In this document: piece by piece, positions 26,674-34,244 of the stretch
Layout: each line of letters starts with the position of its first letter
Position numbering within the stretch: the first letter of the stretch is position 1
DNA from: Mycolicibacter heraklionensis
Lineage (GTDB): Bacteria; Actinomycetota; Actinomycetes; Mycobacteriales; Mycobacteriaceae
Assembly: GCF_001021505.1 (NCBI RefSeq)
Contig: NZ_LDPO01000020.1
Coordinates: 1 to 64,000, forward strand
Direction: 5' to 3'
Length of the DNA stretch: 64,000 nucleotides
Made by a program: the position numbers and the translations under genes
The notes under the pieces: generated by a model
What the model saw: only the letters and a program-made list of their open reading frames with translations
Databases searched by the model: none
Told to the model about the DNA's origin: nothing

Positions 26674-26718
26674 GCCTCAAAGGATAGGTGACGAAAGTAT
26701 AGGAATGTCTTGGGGCGG

Positions 26719-26737
26719 ACATCTATAGTCTAGATGT
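26719..26737. promoter_or_regulatory. Candidate TetR operator in divergent promoter
   Basis: ACATCTA-TAGTC-TAGATGT has perfect 7-base arms with a 5-base spacer. It contains a plus-strand -10-like TATAGT (26724-26729) and covers the expected -35 position of the minus-strand TetR gene, so binding could repress both directions. Confidence 0.5.
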
Positions 26738-26789
26738 ATCGGTTCCATACACATACTGGCTAGTTGTACTAAGTCGGAGGCGGATCGGG

Positions 26790-27005
26790 ATGGTGCCGTC
26801 TGGTGGTGCGGACCAGGTCAAAGGTGCGCTGACCCAGTTGTCGGGCCGGTACCGCGCAATGATCTACCGGTCCTACTACCTGGGCTGGACGACAGCGCAG
26901 ATCGCCGCCGACCTCGGGATCGATGACGACACCGTCAAAGGCGAACTGCACGACGCGTTGTGCGCATTGCGGGCCGGTCTGCGGCCCGGGGCGGCTCAGG
27001 CGTAG
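26790..27005 (+). CDS. Stand-alone sigma-70 region 4 protein (SigL-like remnant or regulator)
   Basis: A 71-residue protein consisting only of a sigma-70 region 4 helix-turn-helix: LTQLSGRYRAMIYRSYYLGWTTAQIAADLGI then DDDTVKGELHDALCALR. The YYLGWTTAQIAADLGI stretch is typical of the SigL/SigK ECF group. Regions 2 and 3 are absent. It is not obviously dead: the ATG at 26790 has GGAGG at 26777-26781 and a candidate promoter in the operator region. It lies between map and the MarR gene, where M. tuberculosis has sigL-rslA, and no anti-sigma gene is present. Some core residues are unusual (KGELHD instead of KSRLHY). Confidence 0.7.
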   Translation: MVPSGGADQVKGALTQLSGRYRAMIYRSYYLGWTTAQIAADLGIDDDTVKGELHDALCALRAGLRPGAAQA

Positions 27006-27496
27006 CCCAGCGCCGAATTCTCCAACCGGATCCGGACCCGCAGCAGTGCGGCGTTGGCCAGCGTGAAGATGGCGGCGGTCAGCCACGCCGTGTGTATCAG
27101 CGGCAAGGCCAGACCCTCGAGGACCACCGCCACATAGTTGGGATGCCGCAGCCATCGATACGGCCCCTGGTGCACCAAGGGAACATCGGCCAGCACGATC
27201 ACCCGGGTGTTCCAGCGTCGTCCCAACGTCCGCACGCACCACCAGCGCAATGCCTGGCTCAACGCCGCCAGGGCTAGCATCGGCCAGCCCAGCCATCCGA
27301 TGAACGGGCGGTGCAGCAGCCATACCTCGGCCGCGCAGGCGACCAGAAATCCGGAGTGGAGGATGACCATTGCGGGATAGTGGCCGCGGCCGTACTCCCG
27401 GCCGCCTCGGGCGAAAGCCCAGTTGGCATTCGAAGTGGACACGGCCAGCTCCACCAGCCGTTCAAGACCGACGGCCAGGATCAACAGGTAGTACAT
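26996..27496 (-). CDS. Isoprenylcysteine carboxyl methyltransferase-family membrane protein
   Basis: A 166-residue membrane methyltransferase of the ICMT/PEMT family with about four or five hydrophobic segments. The characteristic RHPNY motif occurs near residue 120 (YRWLRHPNYVAVVLEG), followed by a C-terminal helix pair. Bacterial members beside type III polyketide synthases methylate phenolic lipids (SrsB type), and here the synthase is 4 bases upstream on the same strand. Its stop overlaps the convergent sigma-4 gene by 10 bases. Start ATG at 27496. Confidence 0.88.
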   Translation of the reverse strand: MYYLLILAVGLERLVELAVSTSNANWAFARGGREYGRGHYPAMVILHSGFLVACAAEVWLLHRPFIGWLGWPMLALAALSQALRWWCVRTLGRRWNTRVIVLADVPLVHQGPYRWLRHPNYVAVVLEGLALPLIHTAWLTAAIFTLANAALLRVRIRLENSALGYA

Positions 27497-27500
27497 CCGG

Positions 27501-28553
27501 CTACCAGCCGAGCAACACGAGCTCGGAACAGAATCCCGGCCCCATTGCGACCATCAGGCCGAACGAACCCGGCGGCGGCGGATCGGCCATGGTGGCCCGC
27601 AGCACGTCGAGGACCGAGACCGAAGACAGATTCCCATTCTCGCGCAATGACTTTCGGGTTCGATCCAGCGCGTCGGCAGGCAGGTCCAGCACGTTCTGGA
27701 CCGCTTCGATGACCTTCGGTCCGCCGGGGTGGCAGATATAGGTCGACACGTCGTCGACGGACATCCCACAGTCGGCGAGAAAGTTGCGAACATCCTCGGC
27801 CAGATATTTCTCGACGACGGTGGCGACCTCGACGGACAGCTTGATCCGGAATCCGCCGGTGCCGATATCCCAGCCCATCACGTCCTGGGTGTCGGGGTAG
27901 AGCCGGCTGCGGGTCGCCAGTACTTTCGGCAACTTCGGTCGGGCCGGGCGCCGGTTCGCCCCGGTCGCGATCACGGCGGCCGCGCCGTCACCGAAGAGGC
28001 TGGCCGCCACGAAGTTGGCCATCGAACGGTCATCGCGCTGGATGGTCAGTGAGCACAGTTCGACCGCGACCAACGCCGCCACATGGTCGGGGTAGGCGCG
28101 CAGATAGTCGTACATCCTGGCCACCCCGGCCGCACCCGCGACGCAGCCCAGGCCGAAAAGCGGCACCCGTTTGACGTCGGGCCGCAGCCCGACTCGGGCC
28201 GCCAGCCTGGCCTCCAGCGTCGGTACGGCAAGCCCGGTCACGGTCGTCGACACCACGACGTCGACGTCGGCAGGTTTGACCTTGGCGGCGTCCAGGGCTG
28301 CCAGCAGCGCCTGCTCACCGAGGTCGAGGGCTACGTCGATGAAGGTGTCGTTCGCCTCCGTGAAACCGCTCAGCTCGGCGTAGCGTGGCAGCGGCAACGC
28401 CAGGTGGCGGGAGGCCACTCCGCTGGCGTCGAAGAACCGCCGAAATTCTGGACCGGCGAAGTCGCCCAGCGCTTGGGCCGATTCCTCTTGGCTGTATCGG
28501 TTCGGCGGGAATTCAACGGCTGCCGCGGCGAGCGAAGGCGTGGTCATGGTCAT
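27501..28553 (-). CDS. Type III polyketide synthase (chalcone synthase-like, PKS10/11 type)
   Basis: A 350-residue homodimeric condensing enzyme that extends an acyl-CoA starter with malonyl units. The catalytic triad is visible: Cys about residue 137 in LFGLGCVAGAAG, His in YICHPGGPK, and Asn in RENGNLSSVSVL. The C terminus GFCSELVLLGW is typical. Length matches mycobacterial PKS10/PKS11, which make alkylpyrones from long-chain starters. ATG at 28553 is preferred over an upstream GTG giving 21 more, Cys/Arg-rich residues. With the ICMT-like gene 4 bases downstream and a flavin hydroxylase in the same island, a phenolic-lipid or methylated alkylpyrone product is likely. Confidence 0.93.
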   Translation of the reverse strand: MTMTTPSLAAAAVEFPPNRYSQEESAQALGDFAGPEFRRFFDASGVASRHLALPLPRYAELSGFTEANDTFIDVALDLGEQALLAALDAAKVKPADVDVVVSTTVTGLAVPTLEARLAARVGLRPDVKRVPLFGLGCVAGAAGVARMYDYLRAYPDHVAALVAVELCSLTIQRDDRSMANFVAASLFGDGAAAVIATGANRRPARPKLPKVLATRSRLYPDTQDVMGWDIGTGGFRIKLSVEVATVVEKYLAEDVRNFLADCGMSVDDVSTYICHPGGPKVIEAVQNVLDLPADALDRTRKSLRENGNLSSVSVLDVLRATMADPPPPGSFGLMVAMGPGFCSELVLLGW

Positions 28554-28600
28554 GCCGGTGTCACGTTGCCGAGTGCTCAACGGTTCAGTGCGCCGAACTT

Positions 28601-28610
28601 GGCAATTGCC
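28601..28610. promoter_or_regulatory. Palindrome in the PKS-MarR divergent promoter
   Basis: GGCAATTGCC is a perfect 10-base palindrome within the 101-base gap between the divergent polyketide synthase and MarR genes. It may be the MarR operator; it is short, so chance occurrence is possible. Confidence 0.3.
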
Positions 28611-28654
28611 GCACACCGACGTGACCGCGCCGCCCGGTGCGGTAAGAAAAGGGC

Positions 28655-29164
28655 GTGGCAGCTTTCAGTCCCTCCGGCGACGCCGACCCGATCGCACTGG
28701 CCCGCGCCAACTGGGAGCGGGCCGGCTGGGGTGAGGTCGCCGACGGGATGGTGGCGGTGACATCGGTGATGCGCGCCCATCAGATCCTGCTGGCCCGGGT
28801 GGAAGCGACCTTGCGGCCCTACGACTTGAGCTTCTCCCGATTCGAGTTGCTGCGGCTGCTGGCGTTCAGCCGTTCCGGCGCGCTGCCGATCACCAAGGCC
28901 TCCGACCGGCTGCAGGTCCACGTCACCAGCGTCACGCACGCGATCCGGCGGCTGGAGGCGGCCGGCCTGGTGGAACGGCTGCCGCACCCCACCGACGGCC
29001 GCACCACGTTGGTGTCCATCACCGAGTTGGGCCGCGCCACCGTCGCCGACGCAACGGTCAGCCTCAACCGGGAGGTGTTCGCCGACATCGGGATGTCGGT
29101 GGAGGAGTCGCGGACGCTGTCCTCGGCGATCGAGACGTTGCGGCGCAACGCCGGGGACTTCTGA
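28655..29164 (+). CDS. MarR-family transcriptional regulator
   Basis: A 169-residue winged-helix regulator. The DNA-binding domain spans residues 55-120 (FELLRLLAFSRSGALPITKASDRL, then VTSVTHAIRRLEAAGLVERLPHPTDGR with the wing). It resembles M. tuberculosis Rv0737, which lies downstream of map-sigL-rslA, so this gene marks the end of the region inserted after map. GTG start at 28655. It diverges from the polyketide synthase and may regulate it or the following hydrolase. Confidence 0.9.
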   Translation: MAAFSPSGDADPIALARANWERAGWGEVADGMVAVTSVMRAHQILLARVEATLRPYDLSFSRFELLRLLAFSRSGALPITKASDRLQVHVTSVTHAIRRLEAAGLVERLPHPTDGRTTLVSITELGRATVADATVSLNREVFADIGMSVEESRTLSSAIETLRRNAGDF

Positions 29165-29213
29165 GACCGGGGCCACCACCCGCCGACACAGCCGATACGA
29201 GGGAGCAAGCAAC

Positions 29214-30065
29214 GTGAAGTACCGGACCGGCACAGTGGTGTCAGCCGACGGCACCGAGGTGTCGCACCGCATCGTCGGCGAGGGCGGCGCCCCGATCGTC
29301 CTGGTGCACGGCGGAATTCAGGCGGCACAGAGCTTCCAGCGGCTCGCCGAGATGCTCGGTTCCCACTACACCGTCTACCTTCCCGACCGGCGCGGTCGGC
29401 GACCCGAAGTGCCGGCCGGCGCGGACTACGGGCTGGCGCGCGAAGGCGAAGACCTGCACGCGCTGCTGAGCTCGGTCGGAGCGCGCCGCGTCTTCGGCTT
29501 GAGCTCCGGAGCTGTTATCGCGCTCTACACGGCGATTGAACACGGTGGCATCGACAGTCTGGTGCTCTATGAACCGCCGCTGACCATCGACGGCGCCACC
29601 CCGGCGGCGTGGCTGCCGAAGTATGAAGAGGCGCTTGTTGCTTCGGGACCTGCCGCCGCGGTGACCGAGGTGTTGAAGGGCACCGGCGACCGGACGCCGC
29701 TGCAACTGCTGCCGAGGTGGGCGCTGACCGGCCTGGTGCGAGTCGCACTCGGCATCGACGCCAAGACCCACCCTCGCGGGGACATCGCCCTTCGTGATCT
29801 CGTCCCGACTATGCGTCTCGACGGCATCGCAACGCTGGAATCGGTGGAAAAGGTCAATCCCCGTATCGAGGAACTGCGTTGCGAGGTGCTGCTGCTGGGC
29901 GGGGCGAGGAGCGCGCACCAACTCCACCTCGGGCTCGACGCGCTGTCCCGGCGGCTGCCGAACGCCAAGCGCATCGAGCTCAAACGGGTCGGACACATCG
30001 CCGCCGACAATCGCGGCTCGCCGCGCAGGGTCGCGCGGCTGCTCGAAGACTTCTGGGCGGACTAG
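29214..30065 (+). CDS. Alpha/beta-fold hydrolase
   Basis: A 283-residue hydrolase. The oxyanion segment HGGIQAAQSF follows the first strands, the nucleophile elbow is G-L-S-S-G-A near residue 101, and the terminal His is in RVGHIAADN near residue 263. The nucleophile Ser replaces the more usual GxSxG with a tight GLSSGA, still compatible with catalysis. ATG-proximal GTG start at 29214 with GAGGGAG at 29200-29206. Its stop codon overlaps the convergent histidine kinase stop through a shared CTAG. Substrate unknown. Confidence 0.87.
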   Translation: MKYRTGTVVSADGTEVSHRIVGEGGAPIVLVHGGIQAAQSFQRLAEMLGSHYTVYLPDRRGRRPEVPAGADYGLAREGEDLHALLSSVGARRVFGLSSGAVIALYTAIEHGGIDSLVLYEPPLTIDGATPAAWLPKYEEALVASGPAAAVTEVLKGTGDRTPLQLLPRWALTGLVRVALGIDAKTHPRGDIALRDLVPTMRLDGIATLESVEKVNPRIEELRCEVLLLGGARSAHQLHLGLDALSRRLPNAKRIELKRVGHIAADNRGSPRRVARLLEDFWAD

Positions 30066-31315
30066 GGATCCGCTCGCACGACCGGCGGCACCGGGATGGT
30101 GGCGGTGACGGCGGTGCCTGCCCCCGGGCGCGACCGGATGTTGAGCCGGCCGCCGACCAGCTCGGCGCGCTCGGCCATCGACAGCACGCCGTAGCCGCCC
30201 ATCTCGTCGCCGCCCACCGGGTGCTCGAAGGTGTCGAAACCCACCCCGTCGTCGACGATCTCCAGCCGCGCGGTATCGGGGTCGGCGGTGATCGCGAATC
30301 CCAGCCGCACCGTGGTCGCCGCCGCGTGTTTGACCACGTTCTGCAGGCCCTCCTGCGCGATCCGGTACAGCGCCAGCTCGATGTGCTCGGGCAGCCGGGT
30401 CTCGGCCAGGTCCAGCTCGATCTTCAGCTGCGGGATGGACCGGGCCAGGCTGGCCAACCCGCCGGCCAGGCCCAGGTCGTCGAGGACCGGGGGCCGCAGC
30501 CCGCTGATCGCCACGCGGGTCTCCTGCAGCGTCAGCCCGGCCAGTTCGCGGGCGGCTTCCAGCTGCACCGACGCCTCCTCCGGGTCGCTGCCGACTGCGC
30601 GTGCGGCGGCGTCCAGCCGGTAGGACAGCGTCACCAGCCGCTGCGAGATGCCGTCGTGGATGTCGCCGGCCAGCCGGCGACGCTCGATCTCCTGGGCTTC
30701 GATCACCTGCTCGACGAAGAGCTCGTGGGCACGTTCGCGGGCTACCAGCTGCCGGTGCAGCCGGGCCTGGTGCATGGCGCCGGCGATGAGCCGGCCGATC
30801 ACCCGCAGCAGCTCGACATCGCCGGGGGTGAACTCGCGGCGCGTCACGGTGTGCACGTTGAGCACACCCACCAGCCCGCCCGGATCGGTCTCCATCGGCA
30901 CCGACACCATCGAGGTGAAGTCACGCCCGCGCAGCGACTCGATCGGCAGGTAACGCGGGTCCGCCTCCTTGTCGTGGCTGATCACCACCGGCTCGCGATG
31001 GCGGGCCACCCAGCCCGACACCCCCGACCCCAGCGGCAGCCGGATCTTGCCCACCTCGGTGTCGAACGGCGGGGTCGCGCCGGTCAGCGTCAGCGAGCGT
31101 TCGGTGTCGTCGAGGACGTGCACGAAGCAGACGTCCGTACCGGTGGCCGCGGTGATCATCCGGGCCGCCGCGGCGGCCAGCGGTTCCACTCCGGGTCCGC
31201 TGGACGCGGCCTGGATGAGCTCTCGCAGCAGCGCCAGCTCATGGTTGGCGTCGACGAAATCCCGTACCGCGTTGGGCTTGCGGGTGCGGGACCGTTGTCC
31301 GCCCGAGGAGCTCAC
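30062..31315 (-). CDS. GAF-domain sensor histidine kinase (NarL/HisKA_3 class)
   Basis: A 417-residue soluble kinase. A GAF sensor domain spans about residues 40-185, the HisKA_3 dimerisation domain about 205-275 with phospho-acceptor His220 in ERRRLAGDIHDGISQRL, and a HATPase_c domain about 310-410 with the N box HIELALYRIAQEGLQN and G boxes VDDGVGF and GGYGVLSM. It lacks membrane segments, so it senses a cytoplasmic signal, as in DevS/DosT-like kinases, though the haem-ligand context was not recognised. It is coupled by a 4-base overlap to the response regulator upstream. Confidence 0.93.
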   Translation of the reverse strand: MSSSGGQRSRTRKPNAVRDFVDANHELALLRELIQAASSGPGVEPLAAAAARMITAATGTDVCFVHVLDDTERSLTLTGATPPFDTEVGKIRLPLGSGVSGWVARHREPVVISHDKEADPRYLPIESLRGRDFTSMVSVPMETDPGGLVGVLNVHTVTRREFTPGDVELLRVIGRLIAGAMHQARLHRQLVARERAHELFVEQVIEAQEIERRRLAGDIHDGISQRLVTLSYRLDAAARAVGSDPEEASVQLEAARELAGLTLQETRVAISGLRPPVLDDLGLAGGLASLARSIPQLKIELDLAETRLPEHIELALYRIAQEGLQNVVKHAAATTVRLGFAITADPDTARLEIVDDGVGFDTFEHPVGGDEMGGYGVLSMAERAELVGGRLNIRSRPGAGTAVTATIPVPPVVRADP

Positions 31316-31962
31316 CGGTAGATGCCTTCACGCAGCGCGGTGGCCACCGCGCCGGTCCGGTCGGACACCCCGAGCTTGCGGTAGATCGAGCGGAGATGAG
31401 ATTTGACCGTCTCGTCGCCGATCACCAGCTTGGTGGCGATTCCGCGGTTGGACAGCCCGCTGACCATGTAGGCCAGGATCTCACTTTCCCGCTGAGTCAG
31501 CCCCTGCCGGGCGCCGGGCCAGAACTCGTCGCGCTGCAGCCGGGCGGCGGTGCCGGCCGCGCGCGCCGCCAGCCCGGGGTCGATCACCGTCTCGCCGCGG
31601 TGGGCCAACTCGATCTGGTGCACCAGGTCGTCGCTGCTGATGCTCTTGAGCAGGTAACCGCTCGCACCGACCCGCAGCGCCTCGAACAGGTACTGCTCGT
31701 CGTCGTAGACGGAGAGCATCACGACCTTGCGCTCCGGGTCGCGTTCCCGCAGGGCCAGGCAGAGGTCCAGGCCGCTCTCGCCGCGCATCCGCACGTCGCA
31801 GAGCACGATGTCGGGGTCGGTCTCGGCGATCACGGCCATGGCCTGCTCGGCGTTGATCGCCTGGCCGACCACTTCGATCCGGTCGGCGAACGCGGTGAGC
31901 ATGGCCCGCAGACCCTCGATCACCATTTCGTGGTCGTCGACGAGGACCAGGCGCACGGGCAT
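31312..31962 (-). CDS. NarL/LuxR-family response regulator
   Basis: A 216-residue two-component regulator. The receiver domain holds the acidic pair DD at residues 9-10, the phospho-acceptor Asp56 in IVLCDVRMRGESG, and Lys near 104 in YLLKSISSDD. The LuxR-type HTH covers about residues 150-210 (LTQRESEILAYMVSGLSNRGIA... SIYRKLGVSDR). It is the partner of the adjacent kinase. The promoter should lie in 31963-32078, where an inverted repeat CCCCCAATGGGGG occurs at 32030-32042. Confidence 0.94.
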   Translation of the reverse strand: MPVRLVLVDDHEMVIEGLRAMLTAFADRIEVVGQAINAEQAMAVIAETDPDIVLCDVRMRGESGLDLCLALRERDPERKVVMLSVYDDEQYLFEALRVGASGYLLKSISSDDLVHQIELAHRGETVIDPGLAARAAGTAARLQRDEFWPGARQGLTQRESEILAYMVSGLSNRGIATKLVIGDETVKSHLRSIYRKLGVSDRTGAVATALREGIYR

Positions 31963-32029
31963 AGCAAGACAATAGGGGCACCGGGAGGGCTCCCGAATGA
32001 ACCCCGCGGGTGATTACCCCGCCCGGATC

Positions 32030-32042
32030 CCCCCAATGGGGG
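32030..32042. promoter_or_regulatory. Inverted repeat in response-regulator / HAD divergent gap
   Basis: CCCCC-AAT-GGGGG, 5-base perfect arms, in the 116-base gap between divergent genes. Possible autoregulatory site of the two-component system; no consensus recognised. Confidence 0.3.
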
Positions 32043-32078
32043 AGGACACCCGCGCCCGTTTCCGGCACCGTGTCTGTT

Positions 32079-32612
32079 ATGCAGATCACAACTGAACTCG
32101 CGACATGGACCGGTCCTGGCCGCCCGTTCTGGTGGGACCAGGTGCGCCCGGATGCCGAGGTCTACCCCCTACAAGCGGTGATCTTTGATCTCGACGCGCT
32201 CGCCGACGCCGACGGTGAACCTCGGTCGGGCCTGGTGGACCTGGTGTTGAGCCTGTTCGCGACCGGTCTGTGGATCGCGGTGGTGGGCGCCGGCCCGCGT
32301 GCCTGGGTGCAGGAGCGGGTGCGGGAACTGATCGGCGACGGCATGGCCGAGACCGTGGTCAGCGCCGACGACCTGACCGGTCCCGCCGGTGATGCCGAGC
32401 TCTACCGGCTGGCGCTGTGGGAGCTGGGCATCGTGGCCGGGGAGGCGCTGGTGATCGCCGGCTACGAGTCCGGGGCCCGCACCGCGGCCGCGATCGGCCT
32501 GCCGGTGATCTACGCGGGTTCCAGCCGTTACGACGGGCTGCTGGCCAACGGATGCCGGGAGTTGCAGGCGCAGCGGGTGGTCGCCCGGTTCAGCTGTCGC
32601 GAAGCAGGCTGA
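32079..32612 (+). CDS. HAD-like hydrolase family protein
   Basis: A 177-residue protein with a haloacid-dehalogenase fold pattern. The motif I strand is VIFDLDALADADG, with the DxD aspartates present but the usual DGT/DGV replaced by DAL. A motif II-like strand (WIAVVGAG) and C-terminal VIAGYESGARTAAAIGLPVIYAG match the phosphoglycolate phosphatase layout, where the last acidic motif GDSxxD has become GYESGA. Because this motif is altered, phosphatase activity is doubtful. ATG at 32079 is chosen over an in-frame ATG 69 bases upstream that overlaps the promoter region. Confidence 0.72.
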   Translation: MQITTELATWTGPGRPFWWDQVRPDAEVYPLQAVIFDLDALADADGEPRSGLVDLVLSLFATGLWIAVVGAGPRAWVQERVRELIGDGMAETVVSADDLTGPAGDAELYRLALWELGIVAGEALVIAGYESGARTAAAIGLPVIYAGSSRYDGLLANGCRELQAQRVVARFSCREAG

Positions 32613-32682
32613 TCACGGCGCTGGTCACCACGCCACGCCGCAATCGTTGTTTGCGCTGACGCCACCGGTCACCGACCATGAT

Positions 32683-33342
32683 GTGGTGCGTCGACTGGTG
32701 GTTCTGCTGTGCGCAGCGCTGTGCGCGATGGGCGTGACCTCGGTGACCGCGCCGCGGACCGCGGCGGTCGTCGAACCGTGGTTCGGAAATGCGGTCGGCA
32801 ACGCCACCCAGGTCGTTTCGGTTGTCGGAGTGGGGCATTCGACCGCAAAGATCGATGTCTATCAGCGGACGCCCGGGGGCTGGGAGGCGGTCGCGGCCGG
32901 GATTCCGGCACATGTCGGCTCGGCGGGCATCACGCGAGGGACCAAGGAAGGTGAGCCGTCCACCCCGATGGGGTTTTACACGCTCGATTCGGCGTTCGGC
33001 ACCGCTCCGAATCCCGGCGGTGGCCTGCCGTATGTACAGGTCGGATCCGACCACTGGTGGGACAGCGACTCCAACAGCCCGACCTACAACACCATGCAGG
33101 TCTGCAAAAGAGCCCAGTGCCGGTTCGACACGGCGGCCAGCGAGAACCTCGACATCCCGCAGTACCGGCACGCGGTGGTCATCGGCGTCAATAAATCCCG
33201 CACACCCGGTGACGGCTCCGCCTACTTCTTTCACACCACCGACGGCGGGCCTACCGCGGGCTGTGTGGCGATCGACGACGCCACGCTCGTGAAGATCATC
33301 GGCTGGCTGAGGCCCGGCGCGGTGATGGCAATCGCGAAGTAG
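32683..33342 (+). CDS. Exported L,D-transpeptidase-fold (YkuD-like) protein
   Basis: A 219-residue secreted protein. A signal peptide occupies about the first 27 residues (VVRRLVVLLCAALCAMG, cleavage after RTAA). The mature domain carries the YkuD-type active site H-x6-T-x-G-C-V near residue 190 (HTTDGGPTAGCVAID), with catalytic Cys and His intact. It closely recalls M. tuberculosis Rv0309, a conserved exported protein. Whether it cross-links peptidoglycan or acts on another substrate is not settled by sequence. The start is uncertain: GTG at 32683 or 32686 gives the best signal peptide; TTG at 32647 adds 12 residues. Confidence 0.82.
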   Translation: MVRRLVVLLCAALCAMGVTSVTAPRTAAVVEPWFGNAVGNATQVVSVVGVGHSTAKIDVYQRTPGGWEAVAAGIPAHVGSAGITRGTKEGEPSTPMGFYTLDSAFGTAPNPGGGLPYVQVGSDHWWDSDSNSPTYNTMQVCKRAQCRFDTAASENLDIPQYRHAVVIGVNKSRTPGDGSAYFFHTTDGGPTAGCVAIDDATLVKIIGWLRPGAVMAIAK

Positions 33343-33347
33343 TCGGT

Positions 33348-34223
33348 TCAGCTGCCGCGCAGCAGATTGATCACGGCGCTGAAATCCTGCGCGCCGTGTT
33401 CGGCGGCGAACTCGCGGTAGATCTGTGCGGCGTGGCTACCGAGCGGGGCAGCCGACCCCGTCGCGGCGACCGCATCCATCGCCAGGCCCAGGTCCTTGTT
33501 CATCAGCGCGGCGGCAAAACCCGGCTCGAAGTTCCGGTTCGCGGGCGAGGTGGGCACCGGCCCGGGTACCGGGCAGTTGGTGTGCAGCGCCCAGCAGTTT
33601 CCGGTGGCCCCGGTCATCACGTCGAACAACGCCTGGTCGGCCAGGCCCAGCTTTTCGGCCAGCACGAACGCCTCGGCGACCGCCACCTGCTGCACGGCCA
33701 GCACCATGTTGTTGCAGATCTTGGCGGCCTGGCCGGCGCCCGCCGCGCCGCAGTGGATGATCTTGGCGGCCATCGGCTCCAACACGGGGGTCGCCCGCGC
33801 CACTGCGGCGTCTTCGCCGCCGACCATGAACGCCAGCCGTCCGGCGACCGCGCCGGTCACCCCGCCGGACACCGGCGCGTCGAGCTGGGCGATGCCGTGG
33901 GAGCCGGCCAGGGCGTGCACCTCGCGGGCGTCGGCGACCGAGATGGTCGAGCTGTCGATGAACAGGGTGCCCGGGGTGGCCGCCGGCAGGATCTCGGCGT
34001 AGCAGCTCTTCACCGCGTCCCCGTGCGGAAGCATGGTCACCACCGCGTCGGCGCCGGCCACCGCCTCGGCGGCGCCGGTGTGGACGCTCACGCCGTGTTG
34101 CTCGGCGGCTGCGCACGCCGCCGGCACCGGGTCGAAGCCGCGCACGGTGTGCCCGGCAGCGACGAGGTTCGCCGACATCGGCCCACCCATGTGGCCGAGG
34201 CCGAGAAACGCGACGATTGCCAT
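33348..34223 (-). CDS. mmsB: 3-hydroxyisobutyrate dehydrogenase
   Basis: Oxidises 3-hydroxyisobutyrate to methylmalonate semialdehyde in valine degradation, using NAD. The 291-residue protein has the N-terminal FLGLGHMGGPMSANL dinucleotide-binding motif, the substrate-binding DAPVSGGVTGA, and the catalytic Lys in GAGQAAKICNN near residue 170. It is the last gene of the mmsA-fadE9-mmsB operon, 21 bases after fadE9, the same arrangement as M. tuberculosis Rv0753c-Rv0751c. Confidence 0.95.
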   Translation of the reverse strand: MAIVAFLGLGHMGGPMSANLVAAGHTVRGFDPVPAACAAAEQHGVSVHTGAAEAVAGADAVVTMLPHGDAVKSCYAEILPAATPGTLFIDSSTISVADAREVHALAGSHGIAQLDAPVSGGVTGAVAGRLAFMVGGEDAAVARATPVLEPMAAKIIHCGAAGAGQAAKICNNMVLAVQQVAVAEAFVLAEKLGLADQALFDVMTGATGNCWALHTNCPVPGPVPTSPANRNFEPGFAAALMNKDLGLAMDAVAATGSAAPLGSHAAQIYREFAAEHGAQDFSAVINLLRGS

Positions 34224-34244
34224 ATGTGCTCCTTTGGCGGCGGG

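Noticed and set aside
30062..31962. Calling the two-component pair DevS-DevR
   Set aside because: Only one GAF domain, no recognised haem-binding context, and no DosR-box-like sequence was seen nearby.
32079..32612. Calling the HAD-like gene a phosphatase
   Set aside because: The DxD pair is present, but the DGT and GDSxxD-type motifs are altered, so only fold-level assignment is justified.
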